From positions 1 to 34,315 of the forward strand of contig NZ_QREV01000049.1 of the NCBI RefSeq assembly GCF_003363715.1: a stretch of 34,315 nt of DNA. The letters are read 5' to 3'. The notes beneath the pieces were generated by a model. It saw only the letters and a list, made by a program, of their open reading frames with translations. It had not been told where the DNA came from and did not search any database. The first letter of the stretch is position 1. Each line of letters opens with the position of its first letter. Positions 33,571 through 34,315 of the stretch are shown piece after piece. The position numbers and the translations under genes were made by a program. The stretch is from Parabacteroides acidifaciens. Lineage in GTDB: Bacteria; Bacteroidota; Bacteroidia; Bacteroidales; Tannerellaceae.

Positions 33571-34164
33571 ATGAGTGAAGAAGTAAACGCTAAGACTTTG
33601 CAGGCCCGCGAAGAGTTGGCCGGACACTATAAAAGTATTATCAGCCTGCTTGGCGAAGACGTGGACCGCGAAGGCCTGTTGAAAACTCCCGAGCGCGTTG
33701 CCAAAGCCATGCAGTTCCTGACAAAAGGCTATCAGGAAGACCCGGCAGCCGTGCTCCGCGGCGCCATGTTCAAGGAGGAAGACTACAAGCAGATGGTCAT
33801 TGTGAAGGACATCGACTTCTTTTCCCTTTGCGAACATCATATGCTGCCCTTCTTCGGGAAAGCCCATGTCGCCTATATCCCTAAAAAATATATCACAGGA
33901 TTGAGCAAGATTCCCCGTGTCGTGGATATCTTCGCCCGCCGTCTTCAGATTCAGGAACGCCTGACGATGCAGATCAAAGAATGCATCCAGGAAACGCTCG
34001 ACCCGCTTGGCGTCATGGTTGTCATCGAAGCCCAGCACATGTGCATGCAGATGCGCGGCGTCGAGAAACAGAACTCCCTGACCACCACTTCCGACTTTAC
34101 GGGATTCTTCCAGCAAGCCAAGACGCGCGAAGAGTTCATGAATCTGATCAAACATAACCGGTAG
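33571..34164 (+). CDS. folE: GTP cyclohydrolase I
   Basis: A 197-residue cytoplasmic enzyme converting GTP to dihydroneopterin triphosphate, the entry to folate and pterin synthesis. Zinc ligands Cys87 and His90 lie in [12 protein letters not shown] and Cys158 in [10 protein letters not shown]. Other hallmarks are [34 protein letters not shown] and TTSDFTGFF. Length is normal and the N-terminal helix region ([20 protein letters not shown]) is intact. It begins one base after the SPOR stop. The position at the end of this operon is conserved in related Bacteroidales as I recall. A weak hairpin, not a strong terminator, lies after the stop. Confidence 0.97.
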   Translation: MSEEVNAKTLQAREELAGHYKSIISLLGEDVDREGLLKTPERVAKAMQFLTKGYQEDPAAVLRGAMFKEEDYKQMVIVKDIDFFSLCEHHMLPFFGKAHVAYIPKKYITGLSKIPRVVDIFARRLQIQERLTMQIKECIQETLDPLGVMVVIEAQHMCMQMRGVEKQNSLTTTSDFTGFFQQAKTREEFMNLIKHNR

Positions 34165-34198
34165 CCGTCCCTCCGGTCGGCACCTGATTTCCGTGAGC

Positions 34199-34224
34199 CG
34201 GCATGTAAATACGGTTTTATGCCG
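34199..34224 (+). terminator. Weak hairpin after folE
   Basis: CGGCAT (34199-34204) pairs with ATGCCG (34219-34224) over a 14-base loop, followed by a mixed T-rich TCTTAATCTTAT. It may be the end of the operon, but the stem is short. I see nothing else in the last 150 bases. Confidence 0.35.
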
Positions 34225-34315
34225 TCTTAATCTTATCCCTGACTTGTACGGAAAAAAGTTTACACAATTAGAAAATAAAAATGTGTAAAGAAAAGCGACA
34301 CAATCGAAAATATAC

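Overview
The window looks like a chromosome segment from a Bacteroidales bacterium, most probably Parabacteroides. The genus call is inferred from gene families and gene order, not from a search. Supporting signs are the Bacteroidetes-type promoter -7 element (TAnnTTTG) upstream of many genes, weak Shine-Dalgarno sites, fimbrillin and DUF5119 lipoproteins, a SusC-like outer-membrane barrel, and the order DUF1599 / BT_3928-like membrane protein / tpiA / SPOR / folE.

Layout. Positions 1-1570: repeat-rich DNA with an open frame running off the left edge, a small exported protein (minus), and an XRE repressor with a likely self-operator. 1571-4718: a palindromic repeat, then a minus-strand two-gene alpha-mannan operon (GH76 then GH125) whose promoter is framed by a perfect 17-bp inverted repeat. 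4719-6687: tandem FKBP prolyl isomerases, one cytoplasmic and one lipoprotein, then an Lrp/AsnC regulator. 6788-13963: a housekeeping run of S8 protease, xseA, xseB, ispD, recG and an M23/LysM hydrolase. 14002-19279 (minus): an orphan TonB-dependent-type barrel and uvrA. 19367-24387: a GH106 rhamnosidase (minus) divergent from a GHL10 lipoprotein (plus). 24400-30028: an AraC regulator, a DUF5119 fimbrial-type protein, two fimbrillin lipoproteins and, convergent with them, a membrane-tethered TPR/HTH regulator. 30187-34164: DUF1599, BT_3928-like protein, tpiA, SPOR protein and folE, all on the plus strand.

How it fits together. The housekeeping blocks cover DNA repair (XseAB, RecG, UvrA), isoprenoid synthesis (IspD), glycolysis (TpiA), folate/pterin entry (FolE) and the envelope (M23, SPOR, FKBP lipoprotein). 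The accessory parts are the mannan operon, the rhamnosidase, the orphan barrel and the fimbrial-type locus. The fimbrial locus has the clearest signs of a variable system: an AT-rich fimbrillin gene, an AraC regulator with an N-terminal cysteine cluster, a symmetric operator-like site in front of it, and a transmembrane regulator on its other side.

I found no tRNA, rRNA, CRISPR array, transposase, integrase or recognisable defence system. The most noteworthy non-coding signals are three related GCTTGAC-core palindromes, a GAAAATT-type inverted repeat between tpiA and the SPOR gene, and several perfect inverted repeats placed on or next to predicted promoters. No function for these sites has been demonstrated here.
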